The notes below the pieces were generated by a model. That model was given only the letters and a program-made list of their open reading frames with translations, was not told the DNA's origin and did not search any database. From Oenanthe sinensis (lineage: Eukaryota > Streptophyta > Magnoliopsida > Apiales > Apiaceae): 64,000 bases of DNA. Numbering within the stretch: position 1 is the first letter of the stretch; each line of letters begins with the position of its first letter. The stretch is taken from positions 50,645,903-50,709,902 of the forward strand of contig CM053807.1 in NCBI GenBank assembly GCA_028671895.1, given 5' to 3'. Positions 34,901 to 46,300 of this stretch are shown piece after piece. Both the position numbers and the translations under genes were made by a program.

Positions 34901-37900
34901 GATAAAATTTTAATATAATTTTAATATTCAAAAAAATTTATTATAAAATTGTAATTTTAAATAAATTAAAGTTTTGAGTAATGAGAAAATTGAAACATGC
35001 TATTAGATTGTGAGTACAACTCTATATTCTAATTAAAAAAGAAGTTCGTTTAGAAATATAATATAAAAGTATATATAATATAGATAGAATATAATAATAA
35101 AATATAATTAATAAAAATAAAATAATAATATTGTTAGGGATTATGGTATTAACATTGTAATCAACTATAAGTTACTTAGATTAATTAGACATTAACTAAG
35201 TAAAATGTACTGTCATATGTATATATGTATATTGACAGTATGTTTAGTTGTCACTTGTAACAGTATGTTTAAAAACTAAGTAGGTGAGAGTAAATCTCAA
35301 TAGTTATTGTCTTGTACAAATACAATAACATGATCCATGAAGTAGAAGTTCACAAAGTGTTCAGGTACAACATGAGAGTCAACACTTTGACATTAACATT
35401 CTACAACTGAAGTCTACGACAACATATTCAAGTGACAGCATAATTGGAACAGACGACAACAACTATTCCATTGACAGTAAACTTGGCGGAGAATGAAGAT
35501 TTGAAGACAACGAGTATTTCTGACAGCAACTATTCCATTGACAGTAAACTTGGCGGAGAATGAAGATTTGAAGACAACAAGTTTTACTGACAGCAACTTT
35601 GGCAGGAATAGTTGACAGCAATATTAACGGAGATAGTTGACAGTAGCTTTGGATGACAGCATGTTTCATGGACTATCAAGCTTGACAACAAAGTATGCGG
35701 AGTCAAAGATACTGTCACCAAAGAAAAACTAAAGGTTTGACAATAACCTTTTTAGTGAAGCTGACAGTTTATTTCAGGTAGAAGGCTAGATAGTGAAAAT
35801 ACAAGGATTGATTTTAACATTATTATCTAGTCTGTCAAATCTACTACTGCAACTTGGGAGAATTCAAACAAAAAGTAAAGCGTGCTCAAAGAGTCAAAGA
35901 TTTCTACATATCTCAGAATTGCTTTATCTACAAATGGAATGAAGACAAATTTGAATGGAAAAAGCAAAATTTATATTTCAAGCTTTGTTCTAGGACATGG
36001 GAAAGTACACTTATAAGTGAGATATGTGTTTCAGTATAAATACACATATCTCACAAACACTTTCCCTTATGCAATTGAGCTAGATTTTCTCTCAAGCAAG
36101 AAACATTAACAAATCCATTGCTCATTATTTCTTTATAGCTGGAATACTCATTCCAGTCGGTTGTAGCAAAACAAAAAATAATAAAATTATTTTTTGAAGT
36201 TAACACCTATCTTCAATTGTTTGCTAGTTGTTTGCATTTCATAACTTACTTTTATTACTAACTTGTTATAATAATGATAATTTTGTAAGTTGCATTCAAC
36301 CTCCCCTTCCGCAACACTCATACTGTTTAACAAATATTATTTTAATATTCATAAAATTTAATTAATAAATTAAGATATTAAATAAATTAAAGAGGTTGAC
36401 TAATGAAGAAATTAAAACATTGTAGTATATTGATTAAAAGAATGTGTTTGAAATTGAGCAGGAGACAGACACGTATATTTGAATTTAAGTGAGACACAAA
36501 AGGACCAGACCGTACGATAGAACAAATATTTGCCTTAAATGAATTAAATATTTAATTTAATTATTTATGTTATTAATATTTTTTATGTAATATTGTACAT
36601 GAGATAAGTTAATTTTGAATAATATTTATATTACGTGTTTAAAGTCTCATTAATATATTGTTATATATTTATATTAATTAACATAGATTAATAACCCGTG
36701 TAAAATATTAATAAATTTTTATTAATAAAAAGTGTTTCGAATATATTTGAAATATTTTAATTAAAATTTAAATAAAATAGTATATTTTAATATAGATAAA
36801 ATATTAATATAATTTTAATATTCAAAATTTTTTATTACAAAATTGCAATTTTAAATAAATTAAAGTGTTTGAGCGATGATGAAATTGAAACATGATATTA
36901 GATTGCAAGTACAACTCTATATTCTAATTAAAAAAGAAGTTCATTTATAGTAATATAATATAAAAATATATATAATATAGATAGAGAATAATAATAAAAT
37001 AAAAAATATATATATATAAAATAATAATATTATTTTAATATTCATAAAATATAATTAATAAATTAAAATTTAAATAAATTAAAGAGGTTGACTAATGAGG
37101 AAATTAAAATATGGTAGTATATTGATTAAAATAATGTATTTTAAATTGAGTAGGATACAGACACGTATATTTGAAGTTGAGTGAGACACAAAAAGAAGAC
37201 CAAACATTTTCCTTAAATGAATTAAATATTTAATTTGATTATTTATGTTATTAATATTTTTTGATGTAATGTTGTAGATGAGATAAATTAATTTTGAATC
37301 ATATTTATATTATGTATTTAAAGTCTCATTAATATATTGTTATATATTTATATTAAATAACATAGATTAATAACCCGTGCAAAACACTAATAAATTTTTA
37401 TTAATAAAAAGAGTTTCGAATATATTAGAAATATTTTATTTAAAATTTAAATAAAAAGTATGTTTTAATATAGATAAAATATTAATATAATCTTAATATT
37501 CAAAAATTTTATTATAAAATTATAATTTTAAACAAATTAAAGTGTTTGATCGATGAGAAAATTGAAACATGCTATTAGATTGTGAGTACAACTCTATTTT
37601 CTAATTAAAAAAGAAGTTCATTTAGAGTAATATAATATAAATGTATATATAATATAGATAGACCATAATAATAAAATTTAATTAATATAAATAAAATAAT
37701 ATTATTATTTTAATATTCATAAAATTTAATTAAGAAATTATTATATTTAATAAATTAAAGACTTTGACTAATAAAGGAAATTAAAATATGATAGTATATT
37801 GATTAAAATAATGAATTTGAAATTGAGTAGAAAACAAACACGTGTATTTGAAATTGAGTCGGACACAAAAAGAACAGACGACGGACCAAACATTTAGTCG

Positions 37901-39300
37901 GTTTTAATAATATAATAGATTCGTATCAGCTATCACGGTGAATTTACGAAAACAGGACCTGACGTCTGCATTATTACGTACGTACCATATCACTCTTACG
38001 TCTGCTTTATTACGTACGTACCATATCACTCTTTTGCATACCAAATTACTCGTAGTATTATATTTTGATTAATATATTTGCAAATATTAATATTTTATTA
38101 TTATTCCATATAATTATCTTTGACATAACTTGTCAGGACCCTAAGACCGTTGCCTAACAATTTTGGATTTGTATTCACGCATACAAGTCTACCACTCGCT
38201 AACAAATTATTTACACCTTTGTTTTGTATTTTTCTTTTGTATCTTTATCCCGTTTACGTATTATACTATAATAATATAAATAAATATATATTTATAGCCA
38301 TCGAAAGAGATAGGTTTGATAATAAGGATATAATGCACACTGAATCGCATTATATTATAAATAAATAAACCCGGGTGCTCATACTTTACTCACATATATT
38401 AATTCAATTGTAAATTTAAACACTAATTATAATGATAACTTGATAAGTACTATTGAAATACAAATCATTAGTCACCAAGTAATACTAAATAATAAAAAAC
38501 GCGTTTAATTATTAGCCTTAAATGTGAAAAGGAAGGGTGCAAAATGCCAAATTTTATTTGGCTCAACTGTAAGTCTATAGCAACTAGTAGCAGCACCATA
38601 AATTAAGGGATGTATTTTCTTGTTATTTTTAATGATAAAAAATAAAATTAAATAACAAATACATCTTAAGCAGGTAATAAGAATTAATCGGAATGAATAA
38701 TATGCAGTAACTAATTAAATTTTAAAAGTCGAATCGGAAAAATTAATCAATTAAATCGATGAATTTTAAAATAATGTCCGCAAGTACTAGATGATCAAGA
38801 ACTAGTTTAGTGCAAAATTGACTAAAGAGAAGAGATGAAAAACTAACCTGGTTTTGGAAGGTAGAGTTGTTATACATACACATAAACTGATGCAAAAACC
38901 CTGAATGAACCTTAACAACTTCACCTTCTTGTCTATCAAATGCACAAAACATCTCCCTGTTTTTATTCTTCTCATCGATCAACGCCACCAAATTTCCGCA
39001 AATGGTGTCCAAACCATGCATGCTACCACCACCGGAGAATGCAATATGTATTGCATCTCCGACACGATCCGTAACCAAATTATCCGGGGTTGTGTTGGCT
39101 CGTTGGCAGAGTTTCCATGATTGTTCCAGGAGCGGAGTCGAGCCTAAAAAATTCGCCAGCATTTCGCTGGTTTCGAAACTGTCGAAGGAACAAACAAAAC
39201 GAAAATAATTAAGTATTAGAAGTCAATAGAGAAATTACATGGAAATTTAGCAAGACAGGAGGAGTAGGGAGATCACTTACGAAGAAGCTTCATGTTCCAT
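31958..39300 (-). CDS. PAD4: PAD4, lipase-like immune regulator of the EDS1 family
   Basis: Four exons on the minus strand: 39300-39281, 39178-38848, 33624-32890, 32767-31958. They give 631 residues with GT-AG introns in phase. PAD4 pairs with EDS1 and helper NLRs to drive basal and TIR-NLR-triggered immunity and salicylic acid signalling, in nucleus and cytosol. The N-terminus SSFETSEMLANFLGSTPLLE with SWKLCQRANTT is PAD4-type rather than EDS1 or SAG101. The lipase-like domain has the serine elbow GHSFGGA (Ser134), GKHDIVPR with the likely acidic residue, and a later PDHSNYD segment. The C-terminal EP domain (from about residue 364) is helical and contains YDSFKLRGASRPGFRVNMNR and an ARFW motif. 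The first exon codes only seven residues. Intron 2 is 5.2 kb and packed with transposable elements. SAG101 was considered and is less likely. Confidence 0.88.
33708..33941. mobile_element. Stowaway-like MITE in PAD4 intron 2
   Basis: The termini CTCTCTCCGTCCCAAAATAA and its inverted partner (TTATTTTGGGACGGAGGGAG) are the classic Stowaway (Tc1/mariner) ends. A TA target duplication flanks it at 33706-33707 and 33942-33943. The element is 234 bp, non-coding and AT-rich inside. Confidence 0.92.
33944..34200. mobile_element. Second, decayed Stowaway-like MITE
   Basis: Directly after the first MITE, CTCCATCTAACAATAAGTG on the left resembles the inverted right end (CTCCTTTCATCTCAAAATAA on the minus strand). 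Inner matches include TTGACC/GGTTAA blocks and TTTATAGTCAAA-type sequence. The ends have diverged, so the boundaries are approximate. Confidence 0.5.
35132..36332 (+). mobile_element. Solo LTR (1201 bp) with AATAT target duplication
   Basis: It begins TGTTAGGGAT and ends CTGTTTAACA, so it has TG...CA ends with inverted TGTTA/TAACA. AATAT flanks it on both sides (35127-35131 and 36333-36337). Related array units at about 37021 and 37701 show the uninterrupted sequence across the same point, confirming the insertion. No gag or pol sequence is present. The tail CAACCTCCCCTTCCG is copia-like. A 66 bp tandem duplication (GACAGCAACTATTCCATTGA...) lies near 35455-35585. Orientation is from the TATA box. 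Confidence 0.9.
36017..36054 (+). promoter_or_regulatory. TATA box inside a 13 bp-arm inverted repeat (solo LTR)
   Basis: TATAAATA at 36035-36042 lies between perfect inverted arms GTGAGATATGTGT (36017-36029) and ACACATATCTCAC (36042-36054). The TATA box would sit in or at the edge of the loop. Confidence 0.75.
37962..38033 (+). repeat. 36 bp tandem duplication in PAD4 intron 2
   Basis: Two units starting ACGTCTGC, containing TTATTACGTACGTACC and ending CACTCTT, differ at a single base. They lie just outside the Helitron. Confidence 0.9.
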
Positions 39301-39330
39301 TGATGCCTCGTTTGAATATTGAAATGGAAC

Positions 39331-39440
39331 AAGTGTCAAGTGTGAAACATTTGGTTACAATTTTATATAACCAATATGACTGACTAATTAGTTAGAGTCA
39401 ATGGTATTTTAGATGGTGTGGTAGGAAAACTTGACTTGAG
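39331..39440 (-). promoter_or_regulatory. PAD4 core promoter with TATA, CCAAT and W-box motifs
   Basis: On the minus strand a TATA box (GGTTATATAAAA, about 39372-39361) lies about 65 bases before the PAD4 start codon. A CCAAT motif (plus strand 39371-39375) adjoins it. W-box cores TTGACT occur at 39401-39396 (minus) and 39431-39436 (plus). W-boxes bind WRKY factors, consistent with a pathogen-induced gene; the link to regulation is inferred. Confidence 0.5.
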
Positions 39441-40348
39441 TTGTGGCACTGTGTGTTGTGGCGTTATAGACTGGGTTTAGTGAAATGGTGATTTCTCAAC
39501 ATTATTGCGTATCCATCGATCCACTACGTCTAGTGAAATTATTATTATTATTTTTATAAAAACAACATATAAATTATTTGCCTTTCGAATCATCATATTT
39601 TAACCCACTTATTAAAATGAGAACACATTATAACTTTTTTTTATCGAGTTGAAATCTAATTTACCGTTGTTAATTTTAATATTAACCAACACTTTTCGGT
39701 ATGACTAGATAAATTCTTTTATATACACAACAAACGTTATAAACCATATTAGCACGATAATATTAAAAATCAAACTTCCACAACCAATGTGACATATTAA
39801 GTCAAGAAAGTTTGACTGTGACGATCAAGTCGTTAAAGACTTGATAACAGATGTGATGTTTTGGCAAGAGCAAGTCCTGTCCACCACCAGACTCCGCGTT
39901 ATTTACATTTACTTTAAGCAACGGTGACCAATTTGCTTTTCGAGCTCCACAGACACAAAGATCCCGTGTAGAACACAATGAATTAGAATGAAGAAAACAG
40001 GTAGCTCGAAAGAATGATCCCGGCACTGTCAGGCTAACACAAATGGAGTAAAAGAAAACTCTTCAAGAAAGTGTAGGTTCATAAATTGCAATAACTTATA
40101 GTGAAAACACTGATCATCTCAGTTTGTGGTGAATGAGAACATAATGTGCGCGATAAAACTACGATAACTTCAGGTGGACAGGAAGCACATGAAGTAGGGT
40201 TATATTTTACAATGCATTACTACTAATGGAGTCATCAATTGTCTGACTATATAACTTAACCATACATATACATGAGCAGAATTTTATTCACAGTTTTATT
40301 ACTACAAGTGGTCAGCTTGAAAATGATTCTTTTAAAAGGCCAGCAATC
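39441..40348. other. Intergenic region between PAD4 and UVR8
   Basis: About 0.9 kb holding distal PAD4 promoter and the UVR8 3' flank. No further gene or bounded repeat was recognised. Confidence 0.5.
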
Positions 40349-43300
40349 TCATAAACGAATCCTTTTCACATCACCTTCGGGGACGCTTGCATCGGTTGTA
40401 GTACCCTGTACTGAAGGAAATGTTTGTCCATGTGCCTGAATCAATTTGAATCATCTTAAAAGTTTTAAAGGTAAGGAAGATGATAGATACGATAAAAGAA
40501 GAAATAAGGAAACATTTATTGTAATTGTAAGGTATTGGGATCAAGCTCCATATACTACGACAATATACAGAACTGAAAGTCACCACAAATGACTTGCTAC
40601 AAAATTTTGTGAAGGATAACAGAAATATGTTCCCTAATGAAGGATAAAAATATTTGCAATACTAACTCTTTTAGTTTTATGCACACCGAAATCCAGGTCA
40701 TATATAACATTAACAAAAACTTCAGTCAGAAACTTTTTAAACACAGGTTAATGAAATGACTGGATGAAAGAAAAAAATCTCATTAGTAATTAGTACCCTA
40801 AAAGATAAGTTGGGGGTAGCTGCTCGAGAAAACTTCAGGGACAAATGTTAATCTCTCCTTTATACTACATAGTTGTGAATTTTCATTCCTCATCTTAGGA
40901 CCCCGTTTGGTATTGCTGTTACAGACAACTACAACAACTTTTTGCTGAAACCAGAAAGGTGTTTGCTAAAATTCAAAAGCTGTTGTCAGAAAAAGCGCTT
41001 TTGGTCTAAAAGCTGCGGTTAGAGAAAACATGTCCCTACATGCTTTTGGAAAACGCTGCTTTTCAGCTTTTGGAGGAAGTAACAACAAATTTAATCATCA
41101 AACCTCCCCAAAAACATTATTTTTATATATTATATATCAAAATATGCACGAATCAAAAAAAATTACCAAACAGTCATCTGATTTTTCTAACGACACTTTT
41201 TCCATCAACAACACAACAGTTTTCAACAACAATTCCAAACGGACCCTAAGTAAGTTCGGTAACTATGTGAACTCTATAAAAAACTTGATGAGTACAAAAG
41301 AACTTTACTAACACATCTGTAATACATGAAACAAATGGAGGAACGAATTATTTAGAAGAAAATTTCTAGCTTTTATATTTAAGTGGGAAATAGGGGAAAA
41401 TTAATTGGCAGGTAGGTAGTCCAAGGAGTTCATATCCCCTTTAAAATGATGTAAATATAATGCAAGAAAGAAGACGGTCAAAAGTAGTTACAGACAGTAT
41501 CCTTTTTCTTTCTTGTCATACTTGAAGATATTTTCATATATAAAATCTGGTAAACCTATTAATGAAGCTTCTTAGAAAGAGAAACATACTTTGTTCTCAT
41601 CTGGAACAATTGCATATCTATCAGATGGCAAGACAGAAATTTTCCCTGCTTAAGAAAACACTTGAAATTACCAATATGTTCTATTGTGATTCACTTTTTC
41701 AAATCACAAATAAACAAGGAAACAACAGATAAGTATGTAATACCTATTAACGGATCAATGTTTGAGGAATCTATCAGTTGCCCGTTCGACCCATCCACAC
41801 TCAAAGCCTCTATGATCTTTGGAGTGTTTCTGTGATTTTCAAAGAAAAATTTCATCAGTTAATAATTAAATATCTCAAAGAAGAGCCCGAAGATCAGTAC
41901 TATATTAGTATATTAAATACTAATACTTTGTTGCAAAGGCTTACTCCCTTAGTCCTGATGCATTAATATAGGTTACCATTTGAATGTTTTGCTTGGTCAA
42001 TGTCATGAAACGTATGGATGAACGGGGTATTCACAAACAAGTGAGCTTCCTAATCTAGTAACTTTATTACTTAAGGACTCGTGATAATTTATCACTGTAC
42101 ACTGTACTAATCTGAATCTAACTTTTTCCTTAAGATGTTCGTATGGAATACAGTAATGACATGGATAGCAAATATTTGCTTTAAATTTTTTGCTAGCTTA
42201 TGAAATATATAAGGGCAGATTTAGGAAGGATGGTGGAAGCCCTGAAACAATTTGAAGGTAAATTAGACAATAACATTATAGACAAGACATTTCATTGATA
42301 CTTTGAAAATAACTGAAAAATGCTAAAAGAATATTAAACAGGCCCATGCACCACATTATATCAGCATTATATGTTGGCAAGAAAGAAATCTGCTCCTTTC
42401 ATAATGATAATCATTGATGGTTGAGAACCACAGTATCCACATGAATGGTGCAGTGCGACTATTTATGAATAACACAATAGGTATGCTTTCAGCACATTCT
42501 TAAGGAAAAAAACCTGCATAACTTTCCCTTGGGTAGTAAAAACTAAAAATGTTAGTACCTGTCTATAGATTCCGTGTGTCCCAGCTGTCCATTTGTACCT
42601 CTTCCCCACGAAAATACATTCTGCTTATCAGTGTCAGCGAGTGTGTGTCTCCACCCACATGAGATCTGAACTACTTTCTGCCAGTGAGAAACCGGAAATT
42701 ATTAAGTTAAAAGTAAAGGCAAAGGATAACTTCTATTAGCAGAAGAGACACCATTTGAAACAAATACTAAAAAAATTGGTATGAAAAGATATGAGACAAC
42801 AGCATGCCTGCTCATGTGGAAAGTTAACAGGCATTGGAGAACAATGATCCAGATTGTCGCCACTACCAACTTGTCCGAACTGTATATGGAAACCATAGTT
42901 GTATATTTAATTAAAATGCAAATAAAGCATAAGTTAAAGGAATATTAGTATTAGGTCTTGTAAATGGATGAGATTGCTGCAGGGTAAAACCTAAACAATA
43001 GAAACACATATAAGATAATACTTGACAGAGAGCTAAAATGCCTACATACATGCTGCATGTTTCATAATCAATCGTTAATAGTTCCCACTTCCCCACACTC
43101 TCTAATTTAAATGATTCTTATGAGGTTTCCAGAAGTAAAAGAGATAACAGAACTCACATCAATTTAAAAAAAAATAGTAAATTCATTTATTTATATTTAA
43201 AATTTTCATAATCACATTTATTCCAGACTTTAAATTCTGGAAAGTTAATTCAGAACTCTGGAAGGCAAAGGCAAAATGATGTCTAATTTTGTAAATCCAG

Positions 43301-46300
43301 GGTCACATAAAAGTTGACTTTGACAATTTATAACCTCTAAACACATCATCATTAACTTTGCAAATCAAAGGAAAAAAATTCAACTCTTAGAAATTACTCT
43401 CTTAACTTTAATAAATATCGTCATTAGAGAAATAGATAAATACCAAGTAACAAATAAGGTTGGTGAACCCAACATTCCTTATGAGATCTGCTTATGTCCA
43501 AGAGGCAAGAAAGTAGTTAATTTTAGAGTCATTATTTAACACTTAATGAATTGCTTGCTTTGACATATCTTGCTTCACACTATACAAAATCATATTAATT
43601 AAATGCTCTACTATGACAGCACAACTAAGAACAGCTCTTCAGCATGAAATACAATATAAACCACCGATGTAAAATTCAAGTTTAATTTCAGCACATAGGT
43701 TTTATATAACACCCCAGATTTTTGTCTGCTTGTTTATTAGTTTATCTGATTATATATTTTTATAATTTTATATTTATATAAACACATTTATTTTATTTGC
43801 ATTACTGGATATATGATAGTTTAAATTTGATATATATCTTTATTGGGATTAGTGGTTACGTGAACACCGGGTCACTTATCTTCTAATTGAGATATACTTA
43901 TCTAAATAATTTGTATAAATAATAGAGTCTTACTTATGTTAATTGATCACACAAAACAAAAGAGTTGTATGGGTGAAAAAAGAGGTACGAGTCAAGAACT
44001 TTGTTTCTTAAAGGTGTTATTAATCATATATAAATTATATTTGAATCTGACTTCGATTTCTTCACATGTCATGTTGTCTCTACCTTTCGGTTTTGCTCTC
44101 CATCCATGATCTCCTACTAAATTAGCAGGTACAAGGCATTCATTCGTTAAGTGTAATTATATATGTTTCTTTGTATATTTAAGTTTAGTTTTATTCATTA
44201 ATTTTTATATTTTATTTTAAATTCATGTATGCGCTCGGTCAATAAGTTTGTGGATTTTTTAAATCATGCATGCGTATATATAAGGATATCTTAGATTTTT
44301 TAAATATTAAGCATACTTAAATTATATTGTATTTGCACATATTATGATTTTTGTAAATGTGCATATTAGATATGGTATGAAAGCACTTTTATTCAATAAT
44401 AAATGTGAGTGAGTAGGTGTAAATTGATACATGTGGGTTTACTCGCTAGTAATCATACGGGGAGGATTTTATTAATTTTAAATGCTTTGTTAAAAAAAGT
44501 CATGAGTATTTAGTTAAATCATTGCCATTAATTCGTTAGTGATGACACACACACACACACATATATATATATATTGCTATATCAAATTTGTGACTATTAA
44601 ATTTGATGTTAATACTCGTATAGGTCATTGTGTAATAAATGATGTATTTGTCAAGAGTATAACTACATGCGTGCATGTTTAATCGTATAAATATTATTTT
44701 AATTTAAGCCTACTTACTGGTTGGTCAATTGAGTATATGCTTGATTACATATTTATGTTGTATGATTAAACACTCCATCTATTTAGGCTAATTAATTACT
44801 TGCATTGCTCATTAGTTTTAAACGTAATTTATATGTCCAGAGTTTTTAAAATAGTATCTTATTAACTGTATAATATGTAGTAAATATCATTGTACATATT
44901 ATTTAATATTTAATTATGTTAATTATCGTTCAAGTCATGCATAAAAGTGGTGTTAGAAACTGGCGCAATATTCAACTTTTATTAATAGGAGTCGGTAAAT
45001 TTTGCTTAATTATAGTGGTATATGTTAGTTTAAGCAGGTTGAATATTAGCTAGTATTTGACAAATATTCTGATATTAATTAATTTTATTTTTAGATTCGA
45101 TTAAAGAAGTATAGTTCGCAACTCCCTTTTAGCAAGGTTTTTGATATATTTGGATCAGTTTCGTAGTTACTTTCAGGTACGAATTCCTACTTTCTTTTTT
45201 CACTTTTAAATTATAATTGTAGTACAAATTTCTGATTCTCTTTTCTCAATTTTAAATATTGTTTACTCGTTATATTTATTGTCGATTATTTTCTAAAATT
45301 GTGACCCCTTTGTACTCTATGTATACTAGCATTCTCAGTTTTATTTCGTCTTCCTTATTTTTGAAATTATTGTTGTCTTGATTCTTTTATATTTGCTTCG
45401 TTTAGCATTTTTATTACGACATTGTTCTGATTGAAGAGTCGACAACTTTTGTAACCTATGTTTTGGGCTCTTAAAACCTATCTGCGTGATTAAATCATAG
45501 ACGAGGTCATGGAGTTTGGAGGTCTGGTGGACTCGACACTTACTCGTATCGGTGCTGTGAGTATACTAGCACGAGCACGTTTATGGGGTATGCGATTGTG
45601 CGAATATCATGATCGCTATTGTGTGTTTTCTTCTCGTGGATTACTGAAGAGGTAGAAATGTTTTGTGCATTTCATGTGTTTTCTTCTCGAGGATTACTGA
45701 GGAAGAATTTTCTGTTTTGTATCTTGCTTTGTGCGAGTATACGATTGTATAAGAGACCCTTATATGGATACCTACCTTATTGTGATTCAGCCTTGCATTT
45801 TATAAAGTTCGTTCTGTCTCAGTTTAACATATTTAGTATCGTAGTTCCGCTATTTTGAATAAATTCTATTTTTAAATATGATTCGTAACTCTGTGTTGGT
45901 AAGGCACAATCCACTCAGTTATATAAAGATATTTTTATTTTAAAAATTATATTCGTACTGGCCATTTGACTCACTTGTATTATGTTCTTTCCGTATTATG
46001 TTCTTTCCACAGGTATTCAGGGGTAAAGCAAGCACGAAGAGTGATGAGTGCTATCCAGACTTAGATTCAGTCTAATTAGATTGTTACTTGTTACGAAGAC
46101 TTGTTATAATTGATTTTAGACTTGTCAGTAATTTCATTTCAGAAATTTAGACATGGATATTTATCAAGATTATTAGTCATTTTCTTATTGCAGTTTATTA
46201 ATATTTAGATTTGTTTTTAATATTCCGCTATTAGATAATGGTCTGAAAAATCGGGATGTTACATTTTATCCATGCACTCAAAGAAGAGAGTGTTAGGAAC

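Larger units (their letters stand above)
34641..37890 (+). repeat. Tandem array of about three 680 bp units
   Basis: The landmark TTAAATGAATTAAATATTTA recurs at 34641, 36535 and 37213: 678 bases apart for the last pair, and 688 for the first pair once the 1206 bases of LTR plus duplicated target are removed. Each unit also carries ATTAATAACCCGTG, ATAAATTTTTATTAATAA and GAGTACAACTCTAT. Units differ by scattered substitutions and small gaps. Each contains a decayed copy of the Helitron terminal hairpin. Confidence 0.85.
34583..37919 (-). mobile_element. Helitron with an internal tandem array, interrupted by a solo LTR (PAD4 intron 2)
   Basis: The left edge is host A, then CTAGCCTATAACCCGTGC. 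On the minus strand this gives a hairpin (CTCGTG, loop, CACGGG) 11 bases before a terminal CTAG and a host T. The right edge on the minus strand begins TCTATTATATTATTAAAACC after a host A. Insertion between A and T, a TC start, and a CTAG end with an upstream hairpin fit a Helitron. Without the inserted LTR it is about 2.1 kb. Its interior is about three tandem copies of a 680 bp unit. There is no replicase. Confidence 0.7.

Noticed and set aside
31958..39300. Assignment of the lipase-like gene to SAG101 or EDS1
   Set aside because: The SSFETSEMLANFLGSTPLL start, the exon layout and the combined length fit PAD4 better.
44543..44572. AC/AT microsatellite as a possible regulatory element
   Set aside because: Simple dinucleotide repeat inside a transposable element; nothing further supports a function.
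45619..45858. 79-codon frame within the UVR8 intron 7 insertion
   Set aside because: Low-complexity hydrophobic peptide, no recognised family, and located in repeat DNA.
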